NCBI GenBank assembly: GCA_907165065.1
Contig: OU015524.1
Coordinates: forward strand, 125,205,760 to 125,269,759
Source of the DNA: Caprimulgus europaeus
Lineage: Eukaryota; Chordata; Aves; Caprimulgiformes; Caprimulgidae
Length of the DNA: 64,000 nucleotides
Reading direction: 5' to 3'
The notes below the pieces were generated by a model. The model was given only the letters and a program-made list of their open reading frames with translations. It ran no database searches and had not been told where the DNA came from. A program made the translations under genes and the position numbers. Below, one piece after another: positions 54,533 through 64,000 of the stretch. Positions within the stretch are counted from its first letter, which is position 1. The number at the start of each line of letters is the position of its first letter.

Positions 54533-56644
54533 AGACTCCCAAAAGTCCCTAGGGGTAACTGAACTTCCAGGGCAGAACCCTAGTTCCACTCCCAAAGTCC
54601 TTAAAGGTAACCCTACTTCCGGGGCAGAAACCTAATTCCACTCCCAGAGTCCCCAGGGGTACACCTACTTCCGGGACAGAACTCTAAATCCACACTGGAA
54701 GTCCCTGGGGATGTTCCTAGTTGCGGTGTGGAACCCTACTTCTAAATGGGAAGTCCTTAGGACTAAACTGACTTCTGGGGTGTAACCCTAATTCCACTCC
54801 CAAAGTCCCTGGGGATATACCTACTGCCGGGCGGAACCCTTATTCCACACTGGTAGTCCCTAGGAGTAACCCTACTGCGAGGTGGAAGCCTAATTCCACT
54901 GCCAAAGTCCCTGGGGATAACCCTTCTTTTGAGGCTGAACCGCAGTTCGACTTCAGAAGTCCCTAGGGGTACGCCTACTTCCAGCGCAGAAACCTAATTC
55001 CACTCCTGAAGTCCCTAGGGGTACCCCTACTTCTGGGTGGAACCTTAAATCCACTCCCAAAGTCACTAGGGGTACACATAGTTCTTGGGCAGAACCCTAA
55101 TTCCACTCCCAAAATCTGTTGGAGTAACCCTACTTCCAGGGCGGAAACCTAATTCCACTCCCAGAGTCCCCAGGGGTACACCTACTTCCGGGACAGAACT
55201 CTAAATCCACACTGGAAGTCCCTGGGGATGTTCTTAGTTGCGGGGTGGAACCCTGGTTCTAAACGGGACGTCCCTGGGGATAACCCTACTTCCAGGGTGG
55301 AACAGCAATTCGACTTCCAAAGTCCCTAGGGGTATGCCTACTTCTGGGGCAGAACCCTAATTCCACTCTGGAAGTCCCTGGGGGTACCCCTACTTCCTGG
55401 GCGTAATCCCAATTCCACACCTAAAGTCCCTGAGGGTATTCTTAGTTCCAGGGTAGAACCCTAATTCCACTTCCGAAGTCCCTGGGGATATACCTAGTGC
55501 CGGGCGGAACCCTTATTCCACACTGGAAGCCCCTAGGAGTAACCCTACTGCGAGGTGGAACCCTAATTCCACTTCCAAAGTCCATGGGGGTAACCCTTAT
55601 TTTGGGGCTGAACCACAATTCGGCTTGTGAAGTTCCTATGGGTACGCCTCCTTCCAGAGCAGAAACCTAATTCCACTCCTGAAGTCCCTAGGGGTACCCC
55701 TGCTTTCGAAGCGGAACCTTAATTCAACTCCTGAAGTTCCTAGGGGTAACCCTAGTTCCGGGGTGGAACCTTAAATCCACTCCCAAAGTCCCTAGGGGTA
55801 ACCCTACTTCTGGGACAGAATCTTAATTCCACTCCAGAAGTCCCAAGGGGTATCCCCACTTCCCTGACGGAACCCTAATTCCACTTGGGAAGTCCCTAGA
55901 GGTAACCCTACTTCCCGGGTGGAATCTTAATTCCACTCCCAAAGTCCCTAGGGGTACCCCTACCTCCAGGTCAGAACTCTAAATCCACACTGGAAGTCCC
56001 TGGGGATGTTCCTAATTGTGGGGTGGAACCCTACATCTAAAAGGTAAGTCCCTAAGGGTGAACCTTCGTTGGAGGACGGAACCCTAATTCCACTTCTGAG
56101 CTCCCTGGGGTTATCCCAGCGTCTGTGGCGGAACAGTAATTCCACATTGGAAGTCCCTCGGGGTAACCCTACTTCCTGGGCGGAACCCTAAATCCACTCC
56201 CGAAGTCCCTGGGAATAACCTTTCTTTTTGGGCTGAACCCTAATTCCACTCCCGAGATCCCTGGGGGTAACCCTGCTTCCGAAGCGGAACCATAATTCAA
56301 CTCCTGAAATCCCTAGGGGTATCCCAACTTCTGGGGCAAAACCTTAAATCCACTCCCTAAGTCCCTACGGGCAACCCTGCTTCCAGGACGGAATCGTAAT
56401 TCCAGTCCCAAAGTGCCTAGGGGTAACCCTCCTTCCAGGGTGGAACCCTACTTTCACTCCCAAAGTCCCTAGGGGTACCCATAGTTCTCGGGTGGAAAGC
56501 TAGTTCCACTTGGGAAGTCCCTAGGGGTAACCGTATTTCCAAGGCAGAACCCCAATTCCACTCCTGAAGTCCCTAGGGCTGCCTCTGCTTCCGGGGCGGA
56601 ACCTTAATTCCACTCCCGAAGTCCCCGGGGCGGAACAAAAGTTC
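54533..56644 (+). repeat. 52-bp satellite, left arm (forward), about 40 units
   Basis: Each unit reads roughly TTCCACTCCCAAAGTCCCTA, then GGGGTAACCCTACTTCCGGG, then GCGGAACCCTAA. Units are individually mutated. Each carries CCCTAGGG, an ETS-like ACTTCCGG-type motif and AACCCTAA. Confidence 0.97.
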
Positions 56645-56650
56645 TGTCCC

Positions 56651-56850
56651 GGAACCAAAGTTCCGGCTCACTAGTTCCAGCCGGACCCATTTCGGTGACG
56701 GCAGCGGAACCAGAGTTCGGGGTCACTGTTTCCAGCCGGACCCATTTCGGTGACGGCAGCGGAACCAAAGTTTCGGCTCACTAGTTCCAGCCGGACCCAT
56801 TTCGGTGATGGCAGCGGAACCAAAGTGCCGGCTCATTGGTTCCGGTCGGA
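56651..56850 (+). repeat. 55-bp tandem repeat in the palindrome spacer, about four copies
   Basis: GGAACC starts recur at 56651, 56706, 56761 and 56816. Units contain CTAGTTCCAGCCGGACCCAT and TTTCGGTGACGGCAGC. The unit differs from the 52-bp one but shares GGAACC/GTTCC half-sites with it. Confidence 0.95.
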
Positions 56851-57043
56851 TCAGAGGGTTTTTTTTGCTGTTTTTTCTTATTTTTTAATATGCTTTTTCT
56901 TTTTTTTTTTCCTTACCATTTTTCCCTTTTTTCTTTTTAAATTTTACTCCTTTTTTTTTTTTTTTTAATTTTTTAAAAATATTTTTTCTCTTTTTTTCTT
57001 ATTCTTCTGGTTCTTTTTTTCCCTTTTTTATTTTTTTATGACT
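56851..57043. repeat. T-rich low-complexity tract at the palindrome centre
   Basis: About 190 bp of mainly T with scattered C and A, between the 55-bp repeats and the right arm. Confidence 0.95.
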
Positions 57044-59150
57044 TTTGGAGTGGAATTAGGGTTCTATCCCGCACATAGGGGTACCCCCAGGGACATCCAG
57101 TGTGGAATTAGGGTTCCGTCCCGGAAGTAGGCGTACCCCTAGGGACTTTGGGAGTGGAATTAAGGTTCCACCTCAGAAGTAGGGTTACCCCTAGGGACTT
57201 CCCGAGTGGAACCAGGGTTCTGCCCCAGAACTATGGGTACCCCTAGGGACTCTGGGAGTGGAATTAGGGTTCCACCCCAGAAGAGGGGTTACCTTAAGGG
57301 ACTTTGGGAATGGAATTACAGTATCACCCCGGAAGTAGGGTTACCCCTAGTGACTTCCTCAGTGTAATTAAGGTTCTTCCCCGGAAGTAGGGTTACCCCT
57401 AGATACTTTGGGAGTGGAATTAGGGTTTCACCCCAGAACTATGGGTACCCCTAGGGACTTTGTGAGTGGCAGTAGGGTTCCACCCTGGAAGTAGGGTTAC
57501 CCCTAGAGTCTTCAGGAGTGGAATTAGGGTTTTGCCCCAGAACTATGGGTACCCCTAGGGACTTAGAGAGTAGAATTAGGGTTCTGCCCTGGAAGTAGAG
57601 TTACCCCTCGGGACTTTGGGAGTGGCAGTACGGTTCTACCCCAGAAGTAGGGCTACCCCTAGGGGCTTTTGGAGTGAAATTAGGATTCTGCTCTGGAAGT
57701 AGAGTTCCCCCTAGGGACACTGGGAATGGAATTTGGGTTCTGCCCTGGAAGTAAGGTTACCCATAGGGACTTTGGGATTAGAATTAGGGTTCTGCCCCGG
57801 AACTGTGGGTACCTCTACGGACTTTGGGAGTGGTATTAGCGTTCCGCCCTGTAACTAGGGTTACCCCTAGTGACTTCCTGAGTGTAATTAAGGTTCTCCC
57901 CTGGAAGTAAGGTTACCGCTAGAGACTTCAGGAGTGGAGTTAGGGTTCTGTCCCATAACTACTGGTACCCCTAGGGACTTTGGGATTGGAAGTAGGGATC
58001 CACCCTGGAAGTAGGGCTACCCCTAGGGACTTTGGGAGTGAAATTTGGATTCTGCTCTGGAAGTAGAGTTACCCCTAGGGACACTGGGAATGGAATTTGG
58101 GTTCTGCCCTGGAAGTAAGGATACCCATAGGGACTTTGGGAGTGGAATAGGGTTCTGCTCCAGAACTATGGGCATCCCTAGGGACTTGTGGAGTGGAATT
58201 AGGATTCTGCCGTGGAACTAGCGTTACCCCTAGGGACTTTGGGAGTGGAATTAGGGTCCTGCCAGGGAGTTTGGGATTTCCCAAGGGACTTTTGGACTGT
58301 AAATAAGATTCCGTCCCAGAAGTAGGGTTACCACTAGGGACTTTGGGAGTGGCCGTAGGGTTCCGCCTCTGAAGTTGGGATACCTTGAGGGACTTTGGGA
58401 ATGGAATTACAGTATCACCCTGGAAGTCGGGGTACCCCTAGAGACTTCGGGAGTGGAATTAGGGTTTAACCCCAGAACTATGGGTACCCCTAGGGCCTTT
58501 GGGAGGGGCAGTAGGGTTCCACCCCGGAAGTAGGAGTACCCCTAGGGACATTGGGAATGGAATTGGGGTTCTGCCCTGGAAGTAGTTACCCATATGGACT
58601 TTGGGATTGGAATTAGGGCTCTGCTCCAGAGCTATGGGTACCCCTAGGGACTTTGGAGTGGAATTAGCATTCCACCCTGGAACTAGGATTACCCCTAGGG
58701 ACTTTGGGGGTGGAAGTAGGTTTCCTTCCCAGAAGTTGGGATACCCCAAGGGACTTTTGGAGTGCAATTAAGATTCCGTCCCGGAAGTAGGGTTACCCCT
58801 AGGGACTTTGGGAGTGGAATTGGGGTTCTGCCCTGGAAGTAGGGTTACCCCTAGGGACTTTGGGAGTGGAAGTAGGGTTCTGCCCCGGAAGTTGGGATAC
58901 CCCTTGGCACTTTGGGTGTGGAATTAAGGTTCTGCCCTGGAAGTAGGGTTATGCCTATGGACTTCCTGAGTGGAATTAGGGTTCTGCTTTGAAAGTAGGG
59001 GCACCCCTAGGGCCTTTTGAGTGGAATTAAGGTTCTGCCCCAGAAGTAGGGGAACCCCCAGATGCTTTCACTGTCGAATTAGGGTTCCAACCTGGAACTA
59101 GTGTTTCCCTAAGGGACTTTGGGAGTTGAAATACGGTATTGCCGCAGAAG
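57044..59150 (-). repeat. 52-bp satellite, right arm (reverse), about 40 units
   Basis: Same family as 54533-56644 but inverted: units read GGGACTTTGGGAGTGGAATT, AGGGTTCCGCCCCGGAAGTA, GGGTTACCCCTA. With the left arm it forms an imperfect palindrome about 4.6 kb overall. Short open frames on the minus strand repeat with a 17.3-residue period and are not genes. Confidence 0.97.
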
Positions 59151-59199
59151 TGAAACTACAGCTTTCCATGTGTAATAAAATAAAAAAGAAAAGAAAAAA

Positions 59200-59374
59200 A
59201 AAAAAAAGATGGCATGGTTGACTTTAAAATTCAGAGGCGCTGGTGGCCTGTACCGACAGCAGTACCAGAGATGATGCAAAGTACTTTTTCCGCTACTCAG
59301 GTGTAGTGTTCACAAAAAAAAGAAGCCTTAGATTCCTACCCAGCTTCGTGCTAAATTAGTTTTTCCTTTTGCAG
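59200..59374 (+). repeat. Duplicated segment X, copy 2 (5' part)
   Basis: CTGGTGGCCTGT, GATGATG and TTAGATTCCT landmarks match 43250-43383. It resumes directly after the right satellite arm. Confidence 0.8.
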
Positions 59375-59473
59375 CTGGATGTCAACTGGCACCGTTTCAC
59401 CATGGTTGCCCTTTCTTCTGCCATGAAAGTACAAGACAGGTGGAAAGAACCCGTGGTGGTCTGCAAGTTCGAG
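59375..59473 (+). CDS. Candidate internal coding exon, 99 nt, copy 2
   Basis: Acceptor TTTCCTTTTGCAG and donor GTGCGT, 33 open codons (segments FTMVALSSAMK and RWKEPVVVCKFE). See the partner at 43384-43482. The splice sites and frame are kept, but no parent gene can be named. Confidence 0.4.
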
Positions 59474-61060
59474 GTGCGTCTGCGATGTGCGTTTGCATTT
59501 TTTCCTCAGGTACTTGTAGTACGGACTTCAAAGTTAACGTTAAGAATGTGCCAACTCTCCTTCTATTTTTTTTTTTTTTTTGGATGAAGGATTTTAACAC
59601 AAATACCAAAACCAAGGGCTATTCTGGAGCATGTTACACCTATGCAAAGCTTACTTCCCTCTGTCAGTTTTCTCTTCCTGAAAGCATAATCTTCCTGTGC
59701 GCTTACTATGAAAACAGTTTTGTAGCAAGAGAGGAAAGAAACTGTTCATAAGGGTTCAGATGTTCAGAACAAACAGATGTTGTTTTTATGACAAAAGCTT
59801 TATGCTTCTTCAGTAAATTAACTTTTAAAAGAGTAGTACTCAAACCCCTTAGTGAGATACTAGCATCTGTTCTAAAAGCAATCAAGGTCAAAGGAGAGAC
59901 ATGAACAAAACAGGACAAAGCAGCATTCCTTCACATGTTTTTCCAAGCTTTCCCAAGAAGCATTGGCAGCCTGGTAACTTGTGACAAGTGAGTCGTGATG
60001 TATTTTTTGGTGAGTTACAGCTTCAATAATGTCCTTTTTCCTTAGAGTGTGTAATTTTGACTTCAGTAGGAAAGAGATTTTTCCCAAATGGAAATCTCTC
60101 TCGTTCAGAGAAGTTCAGAGCCCCGAGCACTGCACGTGGCGGAAGAGAGAAGTGGAACCGGAAGTTCCCGTCTCTTTTCCGGCAGCCGCTCCCTGCGGTT
60201 CGTGCCGCGTGGTGATCAGCAGCTGCCTGTTCCTGCATTGCTCCCACCAGAGTTAGGAATATTTTCATTTCAGGTAAAAGAATGAACTTTGGTCTAGGAT
60301 AAATTAAGAGCTGCCTGTGACCTTCTTCAGGGTCAAGTGTTTCTCTTTGTCCATGCTCATGTTATGGGCAAGTTGGAAATAGCCTTTTATTTTTCCTGTG
60401 TATATATAACCAAGTTTTTAGTGGTAGATGGTGTCAGCGTAGTTAATTTTTGAGCACCTATATGTGAGTAGAAAGGGAATGAAGGAAATGGATGGAAACT
60501 GATATTGGATTTTGATTTTTTTTTTTTTAATTACAGTGTTGATGGCACGTTGTGCCATCGCCCAATCTCCGTTCTGTTCAGTGGAGTCTTCAGTCTAGAA
60601 CTTAAAAAAAATTAAAAAGTTTGTTCTTCCAAAAAAGGCCTAGTCACTCATAGAATTGAGGTATGGACTTGGAGAGTTGCTGAAGTACGTGATCAGAATT
60701 AAAGCCAAATTTCACTTGATGTTGTTGCAGTTGGTCTTCACTTTCATTCATTTCCCCAGCAGTCCCTCATGGCTGGGAGCTCTGAATCATGATTTTTTTT
60801 TTGGGTCTCTAACGTTTCATGCTCTGACAAGATAGTATGCCGAGACAGGGATGAGCTCCAAAAGAAAGAAAAGATACAGGGTCATGGTTTTGTTTTGTTG
60901 TTGTTTGGGGTTTTTTTGTGTGGTGGTTTGTGTTTGTTTGGGTGAGGGTTGTTTGTTTTTTTTTTTTCCTATGAATACAGTGTTGACTGGTGGTGGCCTG
61001 CAGAGCTCTTTTGCTGCCTGACCTCTCCTTTTCTTCTTAGTCACTAAGCAAGAGTTCAAA
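59474..61060 (+). repeat. Duplicated segments X and Z, copy 2
   Basis: In order: X 3' part (to about 59900), a Z part, a MEAAIS-type promoter relative at 60150-60235 (CCCGTCTCTTTTCCGGCAGC, without start codon), Z with TTAGGAATATTTTCATTTCA, then X 5' landmarks (60774, 61000). This order suggests a tandem unit cut in different places in each copy. Confidence 0.75.
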
Positions 61061-61221
61061 AGAAGTTCAGCTTTTCTAGGTGCAGGTTTGCAGCTTGTGG
61101 CCTAAGGCTTCAGGAAGTCTAGGTACTGGTGCCAGTTAAGTTGTGCTAAATACACGGCATCTTAAATCGCACAGGGCGATTCCTTCTATTGAAAACTGAG
61201 TTCTTTAAGCTCAGGGGCTGG

Positions 61222-61321
61222 NNNNNNNNNNNNNNNNNNNNNNNNNNNNNNNNNNNNNNNNNNNNNNNNNNNNNNNNNNNNNNNNNNNNNNNNNNNNNNN
61301 NNNNNNNNNNNNNNNNNNNNN
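61222..61321. other. Assembly gap (100 N)
   Basis: Exactly 100 N, the usual placeholder for a gap of unknown size. Sequence left and right need not be adjacent. Confidence 0.99.
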
Positions 61322-62689
61322 ACAGTAGAACTGCTCCCCACCCACTGATAACGATCCCGCAGGAGCGAAAAGGAACCCGAACCCAAAACCGCAATCCCGG
61401 GAAAGCGAGCCCGAGCAATTCCTGGGAGAATCCCCCCCTTGCTGCTCAACCCGTGTTAATGTACTGACATGACCTGATACCATCTGGAGTATTTCCCTGG
61501 CACATCCCAGTGCCAGTTCTGGGGTTTGCTGTTCACTGTGCTTCTCCCTCCCAGTCCCAATGCAGCTGAGAACCAGCCAAACACAACGGCCTTGGGCTCC
61601 AGCAGCAACTCACAACATCAGCACTTTTGTCCACATTCTTCTCCTAACAAGTCCTACACTGAAACCAAAACACAGCTCTTCTACCTGCTCAAAAGAAAAT
61701 AAACTGTGTCCAACAAAACCAGGACAACTGGTGAGCCAGGCAAGGTACCGAGGCCCAAGTTGTGTGGGGTCATTGATTGTGGAGAGAAACTCAATATCCT
61801 CTTAAAAACTGTGGCTGCTCTTAAAAAAAAAAACCCCGAAAAAACCACCACGCAGTTTTGGTTCCAGACAGCAACTTCAAAAAGAGAAAGCAGCCATCCT
61901 CCATCTACTTGTTCATCTTGCTAATTTTACACCAAAATACTCGTCCCCTGGAGTTCATGTCTCATTTCTTTCCCCGCTGTCATTTTTTGTGCTGCCCGTT
62001 GATATTTTTAACCAGTAGCTGGAAGATTTATAGACCCCACGGTGCAAAGTTAACATTATAAATGTAGAAATGTCATTTTCTGCCATGAATTCCCCCCCTA
62101 CTTGCGTTCAGACCTCAATCTGAAAATCCAGTGGGGAGGCTGAGGACTGACGGCTTTCGTGACACCGCTGACAGGTGAAACTTTGCCTGGCAGGAGCATC
62201 CATGGAGGTGGAACCCCCAGAAATGAAGGAAACGAGGGATGATTCTGGGTTTTTGGGTGTGGAAAGAAGGAAACAGGCAGGTAACTATAGAGCAATGAAC
62301 TATATAATTGCTGAGGGTTTGGTTTTTTTAATACTTGTATAATTTGAGAACAAAAACCAGCTGAGGAGGGTTTGTAGAGAGAAAAAAAACCCCGTTTTTT
62401 CTAGCAGTTCCCTCAGGGGTAAATGTTTGTCTCTCAGCAGGTGGAATTTCTGCACTAAACAGTCTCATTTCAGACCCTTTGGGTTATCCTCATTGATGAT
62501 TAGTTCTCCTTGAGGCATGCGAGTCACTGTCTCTTTTGGATCATTTTAATCATCCCCCCCCAAAGAATTCAGATTTCTGCTTTATTCGGAAGGAGAATAA
62601 AGAAAATATTTGGATAGTTGAGGTGTTAAAAGACCTCCCCCCAAAAATAAGCCTGGGATTTAAGTCCAGTTCAGAGACATCAGCAAAAT
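61322..62689. other. Unassigned sequence after the gap
   Basis: No gene or repeat partner recognised. Confidence 0.4.
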
Positions 62690-63904
62690 ACTGATTAATC
62701 TCTGCCTTCCCTTTAGTTCTCCTGACTCTTCCTCCCATCTTTGTCATTCTCTTGGTGCACAGTAAGGTAGAAAAGGGTTTTTTTGGGGTCTTTTCCATCA
62801 TCTCAGATAGGGATTGAGATTTGATTCATGTAATAACTGGGGAGAAAATGATAAGCTGGAAAGACAAAACAAAACAAACCCTAAAAAAGCCCCAACAAAC
62901 CAAAAAAGGAAGTCCACTAGGTAAAACCAGAGCTGTTTAGTAAAATCCTAAGAAAACAGGATTTTCTTTGCTTAGGGAGGGAGGAAAGGGTGTGTTCTGG
63001 AGCACAAGACCCAGACATGGAGGGACCATGCCTGAGCATAAAAAATTCTTGGAAATGGCTGATAAATACTTGAAACAACAAAGAATTGATGAAACACAAA
63101 ATTTATCTCTTGAAGAATTAATTAAAGGTGTGTTCCAGGCATTTCCTGGAAAAAGACATTTTTGTGTTTTACAATAAAGTCTTTTTTTTTTTTTAATGTT
63201 TTCTTTCTTGTAACCTAGAAAGCAGCTACCAGACATGGAACTTCCAGGTTTATTTTGGGTTGGTTTCTCCTGTTTTGCTTTATCTGATGTCTCCAGGCTC
63301 TGCCCCATCACTGTCCTTGAGGCCACCGAGCGAAGTGGGAATGGAGGCAGCGGGGATTAGAAGCGCCACCTCCTATTGGTCGAGAGACGCGCTGAGGTTT
63401 CCTATTGGCTGCGCCCCATGAACCAATGAGAATGGATTTTTTCGATTCTGCGTTTGGGGCGGGTCGGAGCTGCTGGAAGCCTGCGGTGCCTCCCGCAGCC
63501 GGTGACGTGTGGGTCCCACCGGACCCACTGGGGCGCCTGGGCGCGGGTCAGGTGTGGTGGGAGAAGTGACCCGGCCCAGAACGCTGCGGATGGCTTCGGT
63601 GACCTGGGCAGGTTCTGGCACTTCCCTTTGCTGCCGCCGTGCTCCTCCGAGTAGCGTCTGGCGATTGAGTTTTCTGTGTCAGTGCTGCCGCCTCCGTTGT
63701 TTGCCTGGTAACAGTGAGTCCTCAGCAGGAGCCAGCAGCGGTCATTTGCAGTTTCAGAGACATGCTGGGCTTTAGGAGCATTGAGGCCCTGGTACGACCT
63801 TCTCCTGAAGCCTCACGGGGCGGTCTCCCTGCAGCCGTGCTGTAAGGAAGGGAGGAGACACTTTCCAACAGCAGCAAGAGTGTTTGCTTATATGCTCAGA
63901 ATGT
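62690..63904 (+). repeat. Duplicated CCAAT promoter module, copy D
   Basis: Closest to copy A. ATTGG at 63375-63379 and 63404-63408 and CCAAT at 63423-63427. Relative to A it lacks about 130 bp after AAAAAATTCTT (A positions 36001-36130), with a TCTT microhomology at the break. Confidence 0.88.
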
Positions 63905-64000
63905 GTATTGGGTCTGGCTGAGATGGAGTTCATTTTCCCCATAGCTGACATTGTGTAAGTAATAGTGAATCTTCCTGTACTAACAGCAGTGAACAGAGCT
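63905..64000 (+). mobile_element. ERV LTR-like insertion, copy D (cut by window end)
   Basis: TGTATTGGGTCTGGCTGAGA onward nearly identical to 37113-37208, at the identical junction in the module. Confidence 0.5.

Noticed and set aside
58075-58767. Minus-strand frames with repeated PKSLG/PNSTPK peptides
   Set aside because: 17.3-residue period equals the 52-bp satellite unit; frames stop irregularly.
54533-59150. CRISPR-like regularly spaced repeat
   Set aside because: Units are contiguous and mutated with no unique spacers, and the genome is a vertebrate nuclear one.
54533-59150. Interstitial telomere array
   Set aside because: CCCTAA occurs once per 52 bp and is never tandem, so it is not telomeric repeat, though the motif itself is kept as a finding.
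61146-61483. Open frames containing X residues
   Set aside because: They span the 100-N gap and are artefacts of translating N.
1-64000. tRNA, rRNA or snRNA genes
   Set aside because: I looked for A/B-box pairs, cloverleaf-like segments and snRNA-type sequences while reading and saw none convincing; a covariance-model scan would be decisive.

Overview
This window is vertebrate nuclear DNA, almost certainly from a bird. It contains many CR1-type LINE copies in both orientations (several with the ATTCTATG-type 3' end), compact introns, and a divergent ZNF512/GPN1 gene pair. No prokaryotic features are present. Every call is read by eye; I ran no searches and cannot name the species.

Left part (1-30.3 kb) is ordinary genic sequence. 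ZNF512 lies on the minus strand. Its first eight coding exons (259 codons, all junction phases consistent) run from 16327 down to 1911, and the rest lies beyond the left edge. GPN1 lies on the plus strand and is complete: 14 coding exons from 16640 to 29860, predicted 366 aa. The two start codons are 312 bp apart in a CpG-rich bidirectional promoter. GPN1 intron 3 has U12-type (minor spliceosome) signals. CR1 copies occupy introns of both genes; one pair is nested.

Right part (about 31-64 kb) has a different character and holds no gene I can name. It is a mosaic of satellites and repeatedly duplicated segments. Components are: a C/T-rich satellite of about 85 bp period (31.1-32.8 and 53.6-54.5 kb); a CCAAT-box promoter-like module present four times (36, 38, 50 and 63 kb); two copies of a 34-nt first-exon-like element starting MEAAIS (33.4, 40.6 kb), the second carrying (TGCCG)13 and a ten-copy decamer; two copies of a 99-nt exon-like element (43.4, 59.4 kb); two minus-strand fragments of a gammaretrovirus-like gag-pro region (41-42 and 46.5-47.4 kb); a satellite of about 264 bp (47.4-48.8 kb); and a TATA promoter with a short ORF (49.2-49.5 kb).

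The most striking object is at 54.5-59.15 kb. A satellite of about 52 bp period forms two arms of about 2.1 kb in opposite orientation around a spacer of about 400 bp, which itself holds four copies of a 55-bp repeat and a T-rich tract. It is a giant imperfect palindrome. Each unit carries an ETS-like ACTTCCGG-type motif and an AACCCTAA-type motif. A 100-N assembly gap lies at 61222-61321. The right part may be a fast-evolving, perhaps subtelomeric, family of duplicated promoter/exon units. That is inference; transcript and long-read data would decide it.
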